Shown here one piece after another: positions 1 to 7,441 of a stretch of 64,000 bases of DNA (within the stretch, counting starts at the first letter, position 1; each line of letters begins with the position of its first letter). The position numbers were made by a program, and so were the translations under genes. Location: positions 62,001 to 126,000 of the forward strand of contig CAJUGI010000001.1 of NCBI GenBank assembly GCA_910586065.1, in the 5' to 3' direction. This DNA comes from an uncultured Christensenella sp. (GTDB taxonomy: Bacteria; Bacillota; Clostridia; Christensenellales; Borkfalkiaceae). The notes below the pieces were generated by a model that saw nothing but the letters and a program-made list of their open reading frames with translations, searched no databases and was not told where the DNA came from.

Positions 1-687
1 AAAAACCTTCTTTTAAAACTCTTCGGCAAAAACACTCTCGACTACATATGCGGCACCGAAGCGTTGCCGTTGCCCCTTTCGCAGGAAGAGGAGAGCGATA
101 AGATTTCACTTCTCGAAAGCGGCGACGAAACCGCCAAGGCCGACCTTGTAGAGCACAATTTGCGGCTCGTCGTTTACATAGCCAAAAAGTTTGAAGGCTC
201 CGGCGCCGACGGCGACGATTTGGTTTCAGTGGGCACCATAGGGCTTATTAAGGCTATAAATTCGTTTAAATCCGATAAAAACATCAAACTTGCGACCTAC
301 GCCTCGCGGTGCATCGAAAACGAAATTTTAATGTATCTCCGCAGGTTGACGCGGTTAAAGCAGGAAATAAGCTTCGACGAACCTTTAAACACCGACTGGG
401 AGGGCAACGAACTTCTTTTATCCGACGTTATGGGAACCGACGCCGACAGCGTTTATTCCGTTCTGGAGGGCGGAGTCGAAAAGGAACTTTTAAAAAATTC
501 CCTTTGCAAACTTTCGCAGAGAGAACAAAAAATTATGCGTATGCGCTTCGGTCTTGACGGCGGCGAGGGTATGACGCAAAAGGACGTGGCGGATAAACTC
601 GGCATTTCACAAAGCTATATATCCCGTCTCGAAAAGAAAATAATTTCAAAACTCAAAAAAGACATTTCAAGGCAAACCGAAGTTTAA
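1..687 (+). CDS. sigE: Sporulation sigma factor SigE, 5' end outside window
   Basis: Mother-cell RNA polymerase sigma factor of early sporulation. The frame is open from base 1, so the N-terminus lies outside the window; an internal ATG at 64 is not the true start because the upstream codons (ICGTEALPLPLS) match the SigE family. Region 2 is visible (NLRLVVYIAKKFE, then IGTIGLIKAINSF and LATYASRCIENEILMYLRR), followed by SFDEPLNTDWEGNELLLSDV, which is typical of SigE/SigK. The C-terminal region 4 helix-turn-helix reads TQKDVADKLGISQSYISRLE. The next gene is sigG, matching the conserved spoIIGA-sigE-sigG order, and this context favours SigE over SigK. Confidence 0.93.
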   Translation, partial: KNLLLKLFGKNTLDYICGTEALPLPLSQEEESDKISLLESGDETAKADLVEHNLRLVVYIAKKFEGSGADGDDLVSVGTIGLIKAINSFKSDKNIKLATYASRCIENEILMYLRRLTRLKQEISFDEPLNTDWEGNELLLSDVMGTDADSVYSVLEGGVEKELLKNSLCKLSQREQKIMRMRFGLDGGEGMTQKDVADKLGISQSYISRLEKKIISKLKKDISRQTEV

Positions 688-753
688 AATTTAATTTACC
701 CCGCACATATCCTTTGTTTTTGCAGCTTACATACTCAGTCAGGAGGGAAAAGT

Positions 754-1037
754 ATGTTGCAAAAAGTTGTTATATGCGGCGTGGATACGTCGGGGCTGCC
801 GCTTCTTTCTCAAAAGGAGCAGGAAGAACTTATGATAAAGTTAAAGGCGGGCGACGCCGCCGCGCGCGAAAGGTTTATTGTGGGCAATATGCGTTTGGTG
901 CTGTCTTTGGTGCGCAGGTTCTGGGCTAAAAAAGCCAACGCCGACGACGTGTTTCAGGCGGGCTGCGTGGGACTTATAAAGGCGATAGACAACTTCGATA
1001 TTTCCGTGGGCGTCAAGTTTTCCACTTACGCCGTTCC
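754..1037 (+). pseudogene. sigG: sigG 5' part, interrupted by the ICE
   Basis: N-terminal 94 codons plus two bases of the forespore sigma factor SigG. The SigG signature VVICGVDTSGLPLLS is present, followed by region 2 (GNMRLVLSLVRRFW, VGLIKAIDNFDISVGVKFSTYAVP). The start at 754 follows an AGGAGG-type ribosome site about 9 bases upstream. Homology stops at the codons for Val-Pro, within region 2.3/2.4, where the mobile element begins. The frame stays open into the element, so translation would yield a 398-residue SigG-element fusion ending at 1950. The remainder of SigG resumes at 47207. As it stands the gene cannot make intact SigG unless the element excises. Confidence 0.93.
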
Positions 1038-1059
1038 AATAATGTTAGTACTGCGAAAC
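1034..1059. other. attL junction
   Basis: Host sigG sequence ends at the CC core (1036-1037). The element side continues AATAATGTTA and then GTACTGCGAAAC (1048-1059), which is the exact reverse complement of GTTTCGCAGTAC (47183-47194) at the other end. This half-site structure is expected of a serine-integrase attP. The crossover at CC is inferred from the centre of symmetry. Confidence 0.85.
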
Positions 1060-1077
1060 AGACAAAAGGAGCTTAAA

Positions 1078-1950
1078 ATGACAAGAAATCAAGCACTTTT
1101 GTCTGTTTTTGCTATGTTTGAGGGTAAAAACAGCCATTTAGAAGAAATTGCAAAACTGAAAGAAGTTGCAAACGTGATGCCCTTTACGGAATGGGATGAT
1201 GCTACTGTAAAAGATGCCGTTGAGTACTTTATGTCCGTGAACGGCAGAGTCCCTACGGTAACTGATTTTAAAAAAGAGAATGGTTTACCTTCTCATCCTG
1301 TAATTAAACAACGCTACAAAATTAACTTGCATGAGTGGCTCAATAAAAATTTTCCTACATATTACAAGCCGAAGCCCACAAGGAAACAAGCATTAGAGTT
1401 TGCGTATAAAGTATTAGAGAAATTACCCGATGCACGGGCAAAAATAGGTGAACTGCTTGACGAATATCCCGTTTGTCGGTGGTCGTCAACAAATATTCTT
1501 GATGCGGTTGAAGAATTTTTCAGGCAGAATGACAGGTTGCCGTATGAAAGGGAATTTATTAAGGCTAACCATTTACCCGATTACGGACATCTGCTTTATA
1601 AATACAAGTGTGGCTTGCGTGAGTGGTACGAAACTTATTGTAATGATTTGTTTATAAAAAATGAAAGTAGGATAAAACCCGTAAGAGATTACCTTAAAGA
1701 ATTTGCCGAAGAATACGAAAGGATTAAACCTATTTCAAAAGAAGAATTTAACCGTATGCGTAATCCGGAAATATGTTGTCTTGCGGAAGTAGTAATGAAG
1801 AATACATATATTTCTAATTGGAATGAACTTTTACAAAAATGTAATCTCCAAAGATATGAAAAAGAAATACCAAAATTGATAACGGAAATGGAAGTTATTA
1901 TTTTGGACGGCAGTTTAAATGAATTATATCGATATAATATTAATGAGTAA
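1078..1950 (+). CDS. Left-end protein with two homing-endonuclease-associated-like repeats
   Basis: 290-residue protein, first gene inside the element, only 40 bases from the junction. Start chosen at ATG 1078 because AAAGGAG lies just upstream; the longer frame from 754 is the sigG fusion. Two similar modules are seen at roughly residues 45-95 and 135-190 (DAVEYFMSVNGRVPTVTDF / DAVEEFFRQNDRLPYEREF), each ending in a W-containing helix. They resemble the DNA-binding repeat associated with HNH homing endonucleases, but no HNH nuclease motif is seen. A DNA-binding role in excision, maintenance or regulation is inference. In the excised circle the outward promoter at 47130-47158 would read directly into this gene. 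Confidence 0.75.
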   Translation: MTRNQALLSVFAMFEGKNSHLEEIAKLKEVANVMPFTEWDDATVKDAVEYFMSVNGRVPTVTDFKKENGLPSHPVIKQRYKINLHEWLNKNFPTYYKPKPTRKQALEFAYKVLEKLPDARAKIGELLDEYPVCRWSSTNILDAVEEFFRQNDRLPYEREFIKANHLPDYGHLLYKYKCGLREWYETYCNDLFIKNESRIKPVRDYLKEFAEEYERIKPISKEEFNRMRNPEICCLAEVVMKNTYISNWNELLQKCNLQRYEKEIPKLITEMEVIILDGSLNELYRYNINE

Positions 1951-1955
1951 AATAA

Positions 1956-1986
1956 AGCTCTCACATTTTTGTGAGAGCTACTTTTT
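1956..1986 (+). terminator. Terminator after the left-end gene
   Basis: Nine-base perfect stem AGCTCTCAC / GTGAGAGCT (1956-1964, 1971-1979) with an ATTTTT loop, followed by ACTTTTTATT. It starts six bases after the stop codon. Confidence 0.9.
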
Positions 1987-1987
1987 A

Positions 1988-2016
1988 TTGACAAAAAATC
2001 TATTATTTGCTAAAAT
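1988..2016 (+). promoter_or_regulatory. Sigma-A promoter of the structured RNA
   Basis: Consensus TTGACA (1988-1993), 17-base spacer, TAAAAT (2011-2016). Transcription would start near 2022-2024, at the base of the long hairpin. No coding frame follows. Confidence 0.85.
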
Positions 2017-2022
2017 ACAAAC

Positions 2023-2187
2023 CGTCAGACTAATTTAATAATTTTTATCTCGTTGAGTATAGTAATGGTAGAACTATACTCTAATAATCGCTTACAAATC
2101 TCAACGAGAAATGTAAATTAGTCTGACAACTTGGCGACGAACGGTATATTCTACGGTGTCGTTCTCGCAAGGGAGCGACATCTTTTT
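2023..2187 (+). ncRNA. Candidate structured non-coding RNA, about 165 nt
   Basis: A self-contained transcription unit without a reading frame. Nested stems: P1 is 14 perfect pairs (2024-2037 with 2114-2127), P2 10 perfect pairs (2048-2057 with 2100-2109), P3 6-9 pairs (2055-2063 with 2073-2081). P2 and P3 compete for the bases GAG at 2055-2057, so two alternative folds are possible. A linker leads to a terminator hairpin at 2158-2179. I do not recognise the RNA family. Its place beside the attachment site and an XRE regulator suggests a role in element control, which is inference. Confidence 0.72.
2158..2187 (+). terminator. Terminator of the structured RNA
   Basis: Nine-pair stem GTCGTTCTC / GGGAGCGAC (two G-U pairs) closed by a GCAA tetraloop, then ATCTTTTTATTT. 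It overlaps the stop codon of the convergent regulator gene. Confidence 0.85.
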
Positions 2188-2650
2188 ATTTATACGGCGT
2201 TCTATCGTCAGTTCTTCCGAGCAAGTAGTCAACTGAAACATTGAAATGTTTTGCAATTATAATTAAATCATCAATTAATGGTAAGCAATTTAATTTATAC
2301 CATTGTGCGATATTGTTTCGGTGTATAAGTATTTTTTGTGATAATTCGTATTTAGTTTTGATGTTTCTTTCAATTCGTAATTCTTCCAAACGCTCTATAA
2401 AACTTTTGGGGGATTTGGAGTGGTCGAAGTATTCGTCGTCTGTTATGGCAATTAGGAACTCAACCGAAATATTGAAATAATCTGCAATACGGATTAAAGA
2501 GGGCGTCTTGGGAACGATACCGTAGTTAAAGGCATTAGAAAAAGTTGAACGATTTATACCAATAATTTCAGCTTTTTTATCTTTACTTTTAACTTCAATA
2601 TCGCTAATCAATTCGATAAATCTGTTTTGAAACTCTTTTGAAATTGCCAC
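2186..2650 (-). CDS. XRE-family regulator with two helix-turn-helix domains
   Basis: 154-residue putative transcriptional regulator. The GTG start at 2650 is preferred because AAAGGG lies 8 bases upstream; the longer frame to 2770 lacks a ribosome site. Two Cro/C1-like domains are arranged in tandem: residues about 10-70 (INRSTFSNAF, then PSLIRIADYFNISVEFL) and about 85-148 (KYELSQKILIHRNNIAQWY, IIAKHFNVSVDYLLG). The twin domain arrangement suggests binding as a dimer or to paired sites. It lies between the structured RNA (convergent) and the SLOG gene (divergent), so it probably controls the intergenic region 2651-2785. Its exact targets are not visible. Confidence 0.85.
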   Translation of the reverse strand: MAISKEFQNRFIELISDIEVKSKDKKAEIIGINRSTFSNAFNYGIVPKTPSLIRIADYFNISVEFLIAITDDEYFDHSKSPKSFIERLEELRIERNIKTKYELSQKILIHRNNIAQWYKLNCLPLIDDLIIIAKHFNVSVDYLLGRTDDRTPYK

Positions 2651-2785
2651 CTTGATAACCCTTTGCTCTATTAGACAATAAGCAGTTTGCATTGTCGCTA
2701 TTTTTATTCTATAATATTGATAACGCCAAAACGACAATACGCAATGTGTATGTGCTATTAGTGTATGCAATTAAAGGGTTATTAA

Positions 2786-3250
2786 ATGAAATCTTGTGCT
2801 TTTTTCGGACATCGAAATATGAGTGTAGAACCGTATAGGGAAAAACTGTTAAAAACAATTTTAGACCTAATAGAGGACAAGGGGGTTACGCAATTCTATT
2901 CAGGTTTTCGTGGCGACTTTGATGCTTTTTGTAGCTCTTTGATATTTGAATTAAAAGGCTGTTATCCGCAAATTAGGAATACAATGGTGCTTTCGTATAT
3001 CCCCGAAGCATCTGTTGAAAACGACAATACGTTTATTCTTCCTAAATATTTTGACGATAGTATTTATTTGTTAGAAAGAAGTGTACCAAAACGTTTAGCT
3101 ATTATTGAAACCAATAAATGTTTAGTAGATAAAGTTGATTTTATTGTTGCAGGAGTTATGACTCATTATGGTGGTGCATATACGGCTTGCGAATATGCTT
3201 TTAAAAAGAAAAAGCCAATCGTAAGTGTGATTGACGGTTGGGAAATATAA
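2786..3250 (+). CDS. SLOG-family (YpsA/DUF1273-like) protein
   Basis: 154 residues. The N-terminal FFGHR motif, the FYSGFRGDFDAF segment, VVLSYIP-like strand and C-terminal GGAYTACEYA loop match the SLOG (SMF/DprA/LOG-related Rossmann) superfamily in the YpsA/DUF1273 branch. SLOG proteins are thought to bind or process nucleotide-derived ligands and are common in mobile elements. No substrate can be assigned. The gene is divergent from the twin-HTH regulator and is followed 22 bases later by an unknown gene, probably in one operon. Confidence 0.75.
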   Translation: MKSCAFFGHRNMSVEPYREKLLKTILDLIEDKGVTQFYSGFRGDFDAFCSSLIFELKGCYPQIRNTMVLSYIPEASVENDNTFILPKYFDDSIYLLERSVPKRLAIIETNKCLVDKVDFIVAGVMTHYGGAYTACEYAFKKKKPIVSVIDGWEI

Positions 3251-3272
3251 AATTAAAAAAGAGGTAAAGTTT

Positions 3273-4082
3273 ATGAAAATATTAACAAAGGAACTTAAAA
3301 ATGACCTTGACCTTAATGAAGTTCGATTTTCGGTTGATTCAAGAGCAAAAAGAACATTACCAATATTTTTTTTGAACGATAGCTGTGAGGGTGTTTATAA
3401 GTCTGACATTTTAACTGTAAAAACAAAGTTTAATTTGTCGGATAAAGAAAATGAATTGAGATTTATGATATTGCCGGCTACGTTTAATTTTTATAATGAC
3501 TATTGCGAGTATTCGTTGGAAAAAGAAACACACTCTCCCGAAAACGATTTTTTATCTCAATATATAAATAGGTTAAGAGTAATATCTCATCTGCCACAAG
3601 AAATTTTAGAGCAAGTAAAAGACAAACGGTTACTTGCTATGGGATACGCAGAACCGAAAGTGAAAAAAGCAATCATTGAGTATGCGGATGCGAAAACTGA
3701 GGCGGCGATTAAAGTATTAGAAAAAAGTCTTGAAGATTCATTAAATGCCACTGCCGGATTAACTATTTCGGAACAGTTCAAAAAGCATGATTATATTGAT
3801 TCGTTAGAAGATTTATTTTCTGAAACATATATTACAGAGGTAGATAAAAAAGGTAACGCCATTTACCTTGAATTGGACGGAGAAGAAACGATTATTTTGA
3901 CCGATGTGGAAATATTGGAAGAAGAAATTAATCCGTTGAATACCTATATAGAATTATTTGAATTACACAAAACAGAGCAGGATTACGAGTTACACTTCTT
4001 ACTTATGACAAAAGAAGATAATACAATGGTTGAGGAATTTCATTATTTAACTTACAGATTTAAAGATTTAATGTTCAAATAA
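3273..4082 (+). CDS. Hypothetical protein, acidic, 269 aa
   Basis: Start set at ATG 3273 behind GAGG (3261-3264); a longer in-frame version from 3231 overlaps the upstream gene and lacks a ribosome site. The protein is soluble, acidic and without signal peptide or membrane segment. It has a strand-rich N-terminal third, a helical middle (residues about 90-165, with the repeated-looking LEKSLEDSLNA) and a strand-rich C-terminal part. I do not recognise the family. It follows the SLOG gene closely, so the two may work together. Confidence 0.6.
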   Translation: MKILTKELKNDLDLNEVRFSVDSRAKRTLPIFFLNDSCEGVYKSDILTVKTKFNLSDKENELRFMILPATFNFYNDYCEYSLEKETHSPENDFLSQYINRLRVISHLPQEILEQVKDKRLLAMGYAEPKVKKAIIEYADAKTEAAIKVLEKSLEDSLNATAGLTISEQFKKHDYIDSLEDLFSETYITEVDKKGNAIYLELDGEETIILTDVEILEEEINPLNTYIELFELHKTEQDYELHFLLMTKEDNTMVEEFHYLTYRFKDLMFK

Positions 4083-4242
4083 GTAATTCGTTATTAAGGC
4101 GCACCGTTATAAGAACCTTATAATTTATCGTGAGCAACACATACAATGGTCGAAGAAGGCTCCGAGTTAATCCGAGTACGATAGTAAGCCGTATGAGTTT
4201 CAGCCACGTCGTAATAATTCTTTGGTGCAGACCTAATATAGA
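4083..4242 (+). other. Gene-less stretch with several complementary segments
   Basis: No credible reading frame. Complementary pairs include GCACC (4101-4105) with GGTGC (4224-4228), TTATAAG with CTTATAA (4108-4124), and TATCGT with ACGATA flanking two CCGAG copies. It ends in a strong terminator. It may be a structured 3' untranslated region or small RNA; no promoter of its own was found. Confidence 0.35.
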
Positions 4243-4276
4243 TAGCGCAACGACAATTTGCCGTTGCGCTATTTTT
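4243..4276 (+). terminator. Terminator
   Basis: Perfect 10-base stem TAGCGCAACG / CGTTGCGCTA followed by TTTTT. It ends the transcript coming from the SLOG operon and lies just before the convergent gene stop. Confidence 0.9.
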
Positions 4277-4280
4277 ATGA

Positions 4281-4520
4281 TTAGTCTATAATGTTTTCAC
4301 GTTTAAATAATGGAGAATGGAAAAACTCTTCAAGAGAAATATTAAAACCTTCGCAAATGCCGTAAAGTGTACTGACTTTAACTGACCCGCTTCGTTTCTT
4401 TTTTATCGATGTTAAAGTGCTTTGCGGAACACCGCTTGCTTTAAATAAGTCATATTTTGTCATATTTCTTTCAAGACATAACTGCTCTATTCGCAATATA
4501 ACAGCATCTTCAAGTTTCAT
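4281..4520 (-). CDS. Small XRE-family regulator
   Basis: 79-residue single-domain Cro/C1 helix-turn-helix protein. Recognisable HTH: MTKYDLFKASGVPQSTLTSI, followed by the usual ISLEEFF C-terminal helix. ATG 4520 has GGAG six bases upstream. It is divergent from the amylase promoter at 4698 but separated by about 180 AT-rich bases. Likely a repressor of element genes; the target is unknown. Confidence 0.85.
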   Translation of the reverse strand: MKLEDAVILRIEQLCLERNMTKYDLFKASGVPQSTLTSIKKKRSGSVKVSTLYGICEGFNISLEEFFHSPLFKRENIID

Positions 4521-4697
4521 TATTATCTCCAACCACTAATTGAAGTATAATCTTTAAAAAAATAAAAATACTGCTATGTTTAGCATTTATTAAATATTAT
4601 AAAAGATTATGCTATATTTAAAATTATATCGCTTTTTTTTGGTCAAAATTCGACAAATTTTTTGTGTATTTTACCAAAATTGTTTTTAAAAAAAGTA
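4521..4697. other. AT-rich intergenic region
   Basis: Region between the divergent XRE gene and the amylase promoter. It is strongly AT-rich with runs of A and T but no open frame. It presumably carries the XRE gene promoter on the minus strand; I could not single one out. Confidence 0.4.
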
Positions 4698-4749
4698 TTG
4701 ACAAGTTTTGGAAATGGGGTACAATATAAGTGTAGTTAATCGATTAACT
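4698..4749 (+). promoter_or_regulatory. Amylase promoter with LacI-type operator
   Basis: TTGACA (4698-4703), 16-base spacer, TACAAT (4720-4725), then the perfect palindrome AGTTAATCGATTAACT (4734-4749) at the expected start of transcription. The identical palindrome occurs downstream of the promoter at 10316. A LacI-family gene lies at 12274-13077. Position just after -10 predicts repression. Confidence 0.9.
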
Positions 4750-4760
4750 AATTGCGATGT

Positions 4761-5099
4761 ATGATACTTGAAAATGAATTTGAGTGGTTAAATAGCGAAC
4801 AATTAAAATCAGCTAACGGTGGACAAGTTGCTGTATTTTGTAATCGGCACGGCGACATCGCTTGTTTGCATTTTATGAAAGATTTTAAAGCAGAGAGAAA
4901 TTTCTATTGTCCGATAGAGGTGTTCGAGCAAGCATCTCGTGAGCAAAAAGAAATTGAAATGTTTGATGACCACAATAATAAATTGCGAGTTCGACCTAAC
5001 GGGTTTCATAATTATAATTCGATTTTCTTCGCAGATGACTTAATTTCAGCCGGTTTATTTGTACAAGAAATTATTAGTCTGCGTGAAAATAAAAATTAA
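4761..5099 (+). CDS. Hypothetical 112-aa protein in the amylase leader
   Basis: Reading frame from ATG 4761 (MILENEFEWLNSEQ) to 5099. It lies directly behind the operator, within about 30 bases of the predicted transcription start, and has no clear ribosome site, so it would need leaderless or weak initiation. Composition looks protein-like (balanced, no low complexity) with a WLNSEQL start and a YNSIFFADDLISAGLF end. I do not recognise the family. It could be co-expressed with the amylase or be a decayed gene. Confidence 0.45.
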   Translation: MILENEFEWLNSEQLKSANGGQVAVFCNRHGDIACLHFMKDFKAERNFYCPIEVFEQASREQKEIEMFDDHNNKLRVRPNGFHNYNSIFFADDLISAGLFVQEIISLRENKN

Positions 5100-5116
5100 A
5101 ATTTTTGGGGGTAAGT

Positions 5117-7312
5117 ATGCATTTAAAGCAAAGAAAGTTGTTGTACTCTGTGGTGGGTGCCATTATTGCATTGTTGTTTGCAATTATTACGTTGGTAACA
5201 ATGATGCCTTTATCAGCATTTGCGGCAAGCAAGGCGATAGACGATGCAAGCGTTGAAAACAATTCAAGTATGTCAACGGATGTAATTTATCAAATTGTTA
5301 CTGACCGTTTTGTTGACGGCGACTCATCGAACAATCCGTCGGGAGAAATTTATGATAAAAACAATTTGAAAAAGTATCACGGCGGAGATTGGGTAGGCAT
5401 TACACAAAAGATTAACGAGGGATATTTCACAAATATGGGCGTAAGCGCAATTTGGATTTCTTCTCCCGTTCAGAACAGCGATTACATTGACCCTTCAAAC
5501 GGTTGCGCTCCTTATCACGGATATTGGGGTCGTGATTTCTTCTTGCCGAATCAGTATTTCGGAACTATGGAAGAATTTACAACTCTTGTATCTACTGCCC
5601 ACAGCAAAGATATAAAAGTAATTATAGACTTTGCGCCTAACCATACTTCGTTTGCGGTTTATGACGGAATTAAACAGCCGAACGACGGTGCGCTCTATAA
5701 AAACGGAGAATTGGTAAGTACATACAGCGACGATACGAAAGGCGTATTTAATCATGTATCTGACCAATGGGCGGAATTTGATACTTGGGAACATACGGTT
5801 TATGCGCCGTTATTCGGTTTAGCCGATTTAAATCAGCAAAACGCAATAACAGACCAATACTTAAAAGATGCAATAAAAGTTTGGCTTGATGCAGGTGTAG
5901 ACGGCATCCGTGTTGATGCAGTAAAACATATGTCATTGGGTTGGCAGAAAAACTGGGTAAATAGCATTTATGACTATAAGCCCGTATTCATCTTTGGCGA
6001 GTGGTCGCACAGCGCTACGACTTCCGAACCTAATATGGAGAACTTTGCGAACGAAAGCGGTATGAGCCTTTTGGATTTCAGATATAACACCGCAGTTCGC
6101 AGTGCGTTGGCTAACGCTTTAACAAGCGGTTACACAATGAAAGATTTTCATAATACGATGATGGATATGGAACAGGATTATGACTGTATCAACGACCAAG
6201 TTACTTTCTTGGACAACCATGACCAATCTCGTTTTATGACGGAAGCAGGAAACAACAAATTAACTTTGGACATCGCATTTGCGTTGCAGATGACTTCCCG
6301 TGGTATTCCTTGCGTTTATTACGGAACTGAACAATATATGAGCGATGCCGCAGGCGGTAAGAGTGACCCTTATAACCGTGCAGATATGACAAGTTTCGAC
6401 CAGACTTCAAGAGCTTATCAGATTATTTCCAAACTTGCTCCTTTGCGTAAGTCTAATCCGGCTCTTGCTTATGGCTCGACACAGGAAAGATGGCTCAATG
6501 ACGACGTTTATGTATATGAAAGAGTTTTCGGCAATAACGTAGTTATGACGGCAATTAACAGAAATCAGAGTACAGGTTATCAGTTAGAAGGATTACTTTC
6601 AAGCCTTCCCAACGGAACATATAACGACGTGCTTGGCAACTTGCTCGGCGGCGGCAATATTTCCGTAACAAAGGGAAAAGTATCTGACTACTATCTTGGC
6701 GCAGGTCAAGTTGCTGTATGGGAATATACGGCAGACGATAACGATTCGCCTATAATCGGTAATATAAACCCGAAGATGAGCAAGGCAGGTAATACTATAA
6801 CTATTACGGGTCGTGGATTTGGCTCTAATGTAGGTAGTGTTGCTTTCGGCGTTGAAAATGCTCAAATCGTTTCGTGGTCTGACAGCCTTATAAAGGTAGT
6901 CGTTCCTACGGGCGTTGTGGGCGATGTTGATGTTGTAGTTACTACTTCCACAGGAGTAGAAAGTGCGGCATTCAGCGGCTTTAAGGTTTTATCCGGTTCA
7001 CAGGTATCGGTACGCTTCAAGGTCAATAACGCAACAACAAATTACGGAGTAAATGTCTACATTGTAGGTAATGTTCCCGAATTGGGTGCGTGGGATGTTT
7101 CAAAGGCAATAGGCCCGTTGTTCAATGACACTCCGACAATCGGTGTTTATCCGACATGGTTCTTTGACATCAGCGTTCCGGCAGATACCAAAATCGAATA
7201 CAAATTCGTTAAGATAGACGGCGCAGGAAATGTTACTTGGGAAAGCGGTATGAACCATACTTATATTTCTCCTTCAAGTAATACCGGCGAAGCTACGGTA
7301 AACTGGCAATAA
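5117..7312 (+). CDS. Secreted GH13 cyclodextrin glucanotransferase / maltogenic-amylase-type enzyme with CBM20
   Basis: 731 residues; ATG 5117 follows GGGGG at 5107-5111. A signal peptide (about residues 1-38, ending SAFAAS) implies export. The GH13 catalytic barrel begins VIYQIVTDRFVDGDSSNNP and contains all four conserved regions: DFAPNH, GIRVDAVKH (nucleophile Asp267), FGEW (acid Glu295) and FLDNHD (Asp366). An IPT/TIG domain (about 545-630) and a CBM20 starch-binding domain (about 632-731, VGNVPELGAWD) follow. The A/B/C-IPT-CBM20 layout is that of GH13 subfamily 2. Whether it cyclises or hydrolyses starch cannot be read from sequence. It is the extracellular first step of the maltodextrin locus, controlled by the 4734 operator. 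Confidence 0.92.
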   Translation: MHLKQRKLLYSVVGAIIALLFAIITLVTMMPLSAFAASKAIDDASVENNSSMSTDVIYQIVTDRFVDGDSSNNPSGEIYDKNNLKKYHGGDWVGITQKINEGYFTNMGVSAIWISSPVQNSDYIDPSNGCAPYHGYWGRDFFLPNQYFGTMEEFTTLVSTAHSKDIKVIIDFAPNHTSFAVYDGIKQPNDGALYKNGELVSTYSDDTKGVFNHVSDQWAEFDTWEHTVYAPLFGLADLNQQNAITDQYLKDAIKVWLDAGVDGIRVDAVKHMSLGWQKNWVNSIYDYKPVFIFGEWSHSATTSEPNMENFANESGMSLLDFRYNTAVRSALANALTSGYTMKDFHNTMMDMEQDYDCINDQVTFLDNHDQSRFMTEAGNNKLTLDIAFALQMTSRGIPCVYYGTEQYMSDAAGGKSDPYNRADMTSFDQTSRAYQIISKLAPLRKSNPALAYGSTQERWLNDDVYVYERVFGNNVVMTAINRNQSTGYQLEGLLSSLPNGTYNDVLGNLLGGGNISVTKGKVSDYYLGAGQVAVWEYTADDNDSPIIGNINPKMSKAGNTITITGRGFGSNVGSVAFGVENAQIVSWSDSLIKVVVPTGVVGDVDVVVTTSTGVESAAFSGFKVLSGSQVSVRFKVNNATTNYGVNVYIVGNVPELGAWDVSKAIGPLFNDTPTIGVYPTWFFDISVPADTKIEYKFVKIDGAGNVTWESGMNHTYISPSSNTGEATVNWQ

Positions 7313-7377
7313 ATTTGCGAAACTGTTAACTTATTAAAGTCTAAATATTTGAGTGCGTTACACTTAAAGAAAGGATG

Positions 7378-7412
7378 GGCGTGGCGTATTAATGCCACGC
7401 CTTTACTTTCTT
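7378..7412 (+). terminator. Terminator after the amylase gene
   Basis: Eight-base perfect stem GGCGTGGC / GCCACGCC (7378-7385, 7394-7401) followed by TTTACTTTCTT. It separates the amylase unit from the protease cluster. Confidence 0.85.
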
Positions 7413-7441
7413 GAGATTATTGAAGTCAGCGGTAAAATTTA

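Noticed and set aside
64..687. ATG at 64 as the sigE start
   Set aside because: The frame is open upstream to base 1 and the upstream residues match SigE, so the gene begins outside the window.
4734..4749. Palindrome as a recombination or insertion site
   Set aside because: The identical copy at 10347 is in the same position behind another promoter and a LacI-family gene is nearby, so operator is the better reading.
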